Part shown: piece by piece, positions 62,711 through 64,000 of the stretch
Layout: every line of letters starts with the position of its first letter
Numbering within the stretch: the first letter of the stretch is position 1
NCBI GenBank assembly: GCA_024234875.1
Contig: JACKNM010000008.1
Span: forward strand, 186,001-250,000
DNA from: Ectothiorhodospiraceae bacterium
Lineage (GTDB): Bacteria > Pseudomonadota > Gammaproteobacteria > HK1
Direction: 5' to 3'
Length of the DNA stretch: 64,000 bases
Program-made: the position numbers and the translations under genes
Notes under the pieces: generated by a model
Database searches by the model: none
What the model was told of the DNA's origin: nothing
The model's input: only the letters and a program-made list of their open reading frames with translations

Positions 62711-62919
62711 CGCCGCCCTCCTCGGTGACTCGGTGCGGGGCGAACTCTAAAGCCTGGGCGCGGGCGGTGCGACCCCCGCCGACGACGCCGACTTGCTCCC
62801 GGGCGACGCCGTCCCGGGCGACCGCGGCGGCACCTTCGCCAGCCGACGACGGTTCGTCGTAGGATGCGCGGCCTCGAACACCGGCGGGTCTCCGGGCCCG
62901 CGTCACGGGGGAAGTGATC

Positions 62920-63801
62920 TTGAGTCGATTGGCGATGGCGCTCGCGGCGGCGAGGCCGGTGGTCACCTGCGAGCTCAACCCGCCGAAGGGCATCGACTGC
63001 GGCGCCCTGCTCGCACGCGCCGAGGCGCTGCAACCGGTGGTGCACGCGTTCAACCTCACCGAGTCGCACGCGGCGCGGATGTCGATGTCGCCGCTCGGCG
63101 CGGCGCGCCTGATGGTCGAGCGCGGGCTCGAGCCGACACTGCAGATGACCACCCGCGACCGCAACCGGCTCGCGCTCCAGGGCGACCTGCTGGCCGCCGC
63201 CGCCCTCGGCGTCGAGAACGTGGTGGTGATGGGGGGTGACCCGCCGAGCGCCGGCGACCACCCCGACGCCAAGCCGGTGTTCGACCTCTACGCCTCGGGC
63301 GTGCTGGCGGCGGCGGCGGCGTTGCAGGAAGGGCACGACCTGGCCGGAAATCCGCTGGTCGGACCGTCGCCGCGGTTCTGCATCGGGGCGGTGGTCAATC
63401 CGGGCGCCGACGACCTCGAGGGCGAGGTTCGGCGGATGGCCGAGAAGCGCGCCGCCGGCGCCACCTTCTTCCAGACCCAGGCGGTCTACGACGCCGAGGC
63501 GTTCGCCCGCTTCATGGCGCTGGCCCGGGACGTGGACGCGCCGGTGCTCGCCGGCATACTCCCACCGGCATCGGCGGCGATGGCCCGCCACATGAATGCC
63601 AACGTGCCCGGCATCCACGTTCCGCCGGCGATCATCGATGCGCTCGAGCGCGCGGGCGACGACCGCCGGGAGATCGCCATCGAGATCGCCGCGCGGCTCG
63701 CGCGCGAGGTCGTCCCACTGTGCCGCGGGGTGCACCTGATGACCGTCGGGCGCGAGGACACCGTGCCCGAGATCCTCCGACGGGCCGGGGTCACGACCTG
63801 A
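62920..63801 (+). CDS. Methylenetetrahydrofolate reductase (MetF)-family protein
   Basis: The preferred start is TTG 62920, 6 nt behind GGGGGAA, giving 293 aa; GTG 62914 is too close to that site. The MetF barrel is recognisable: VVTCELNPPKG at the N-terminus, VVVMGGDPP, GASFF-like GATFFQTQAVYDAEAF and VLAGILPPAS. It would reduce methylene-THF to methyl-THF with FAD and NAD(P)H, or be a relative with a related C1 job. It is divergent from glyA-sox, so it may share control with that operon. The gap 62711-62919 shows only a weak TAGGAT -10 (62860-62865). Confidence 0.85.
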   Translation: MSRLAMALAAARPVVTCELNPPKGIDCGALLARAEALQPVVHAFNLTESHAARMSMSPLGAARLMVERGLEPTLQMTTRDRNRLALQGDLLAAAALGVENVVVMGGDPPSAGDHPDAKPVFDLYASGVLAAAAALQEGHDLAGNPLVGPSPRFCIGAVVNPGADDLEGEVRRMAEKRAAGATFFQTQAVYDAEAFARFMALARDVDAPVLAGILPPASAAMARHMNANVPGIHVPPAIIDALERAGDDRREIAIEIAARLAREVVPLCRGVHLMTVGREDTVPEILRRAGVTT

Positions 63802-63832
63802 GCCACCGCGGGGCTCGCGACGAGCCTCGTCG

Positions 63833-64000
63833 TCATCGGCGCCAGAACGGCTTCGACGCCTCGCGCACCGCGTCGGCCCGGGTCAGCCCGACGTCGCGGA
63901 GCAGTCGCCGGTCGAGGCCCACGAGATGCTCCCGCTCGGCCAGTCGCGCGCCCCAGCGGCCGATCGCCGCAAGCACCAACTGCGGCCCGGGAATCGCCCG
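63833..64000 (-). CDS. DUF1127-domain small protein (N-terminus beyond window)
   Basis: The last 55 codons of a reading frame that continues past the right edge. The end LDRRLLRDVGLTRADAV then SKPFWRR is the DUF1127 signature (Arg-rich, DVGLTRAD, KPFWR). Such proteins are short, basic, and in some Alphaproteobacteria affect phosphate uptake, RNA turnover or C/N metabolism; most are uncharacterised. It is convergent with the MetF-like gene, 31 bp apart. Confidence 0.75.
   Translation of the reverse strand, partial: RAIPGPQLVLAAIGRWGARLAEREHLVGLDRRLLRDVGLTRADAVREASKPFWRR

Noticed and set aside
62711..62919. Glycine or SAM riboswitch near glyA and the MetF-like gene
   Set aside because: No conserved riboswitch core could be seen on either strand; only GC-rich sequence and a weak -10.

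Overview
The window is strongly GC-rich chromosomal DNA from a free-living Pseudomonadota bacterium, most likely a gammaproteobacterium. Pointers are a PEP-CTERM-type sorted protein with PrsT-like TPR proteins, RimO, an Aot-type arginine transporter set, TRAP-TAXI and branched-chain ABC importers, a bacteriohemerythrin next to a chemoreceptor, heterotetrameric sarcosine oxidase, and a DUF1127 protein. The species cannot be fixed from the sequence. No phage, intact insertion sequence, CRISPR array, rRNA or tRNA was seen.

Layout. 0-4.4 kb: a surface protein with a variant (PAP) PEP-CTERM tail, convergent with a large TPR protein; a second TPR paralogue lies at 15.9-18.7 kb. 4.6-9.9 kb: a basic amino acid ABC importer (two permeases, binding protein, ATPase) with an AotO/AstE-like protein and a HAD phosphatase. 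10-12 kb: a MoxR AAA+ ATPase plus VWA pair. 12.2-14.7 kb: formate-THF ligase and a glutamine amidotransferase. 15.0 kb: an unrecognised one-helix membrane protein with beta-type repeats. 18.8-24 kb: GhrA-like reductase, UbiD-family decarboxylase, a secreted CAP-domain protein and TrpB2. 24.2-32.3 kb: a TRAP-TAXI importer and a complete five-gene branched-chain-type ABC importer. 32.3-38 kb: gluconate-type kinase, 6-phosphogluconate dehydrogenase, two SDRs and a class II aldolase family protein. 38.3-41.1 kb: NIT-domain chemoreceptor and bacteriohemerythrin. 41.1-46.8 kb: a divergent catabolic cluster (TauD-like, DHDPS-like, Gfo/Idh/MocA, isopropylmalate-dehydrogenase-like, then SDR and FAH). 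46.9-49.7 kb: RimO and two tandem paralogous small membrane proteins of no recognised family. 49.9-56.1 kb: GMC oxidase, SDR, MhpD-like hydratase, IlvD/Edd dehydratase and a D-2-hydroxyacid dehydrogenase. 56.2-62.7 kb: glyA-soxBDAG, then divergent MetF-like protein and, at the right edge, a truncated DUF1127 gene.

How it fits together. Much of the window is import and oxidation of small polar compounds: amino acids, dicarboxylate-like or unknown TRAP substrates, sugar acids and N-methyl compounds. Sarcosine oxidase releases C1 units to tetrahydrofolate; GlyA, formate-THF ligase and the MetF-like protein belong to the same C1 pool. Two separate groups of dehydrogenases, dehydratases and keto-acid cleaving enzymes look like complete or nearly complete pathways for sugar acids whose substrates are not evident.

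Non-coding structure is unusually readable: REP-like palindromes in three convergent gaps, a dispersed hairpin with a compensatory base change between its two copies, a triple hairpin cluster at 40.4-40.6 kb, and a perfect stem-loop just behind the binding-protein gene in each of three transporter operons.
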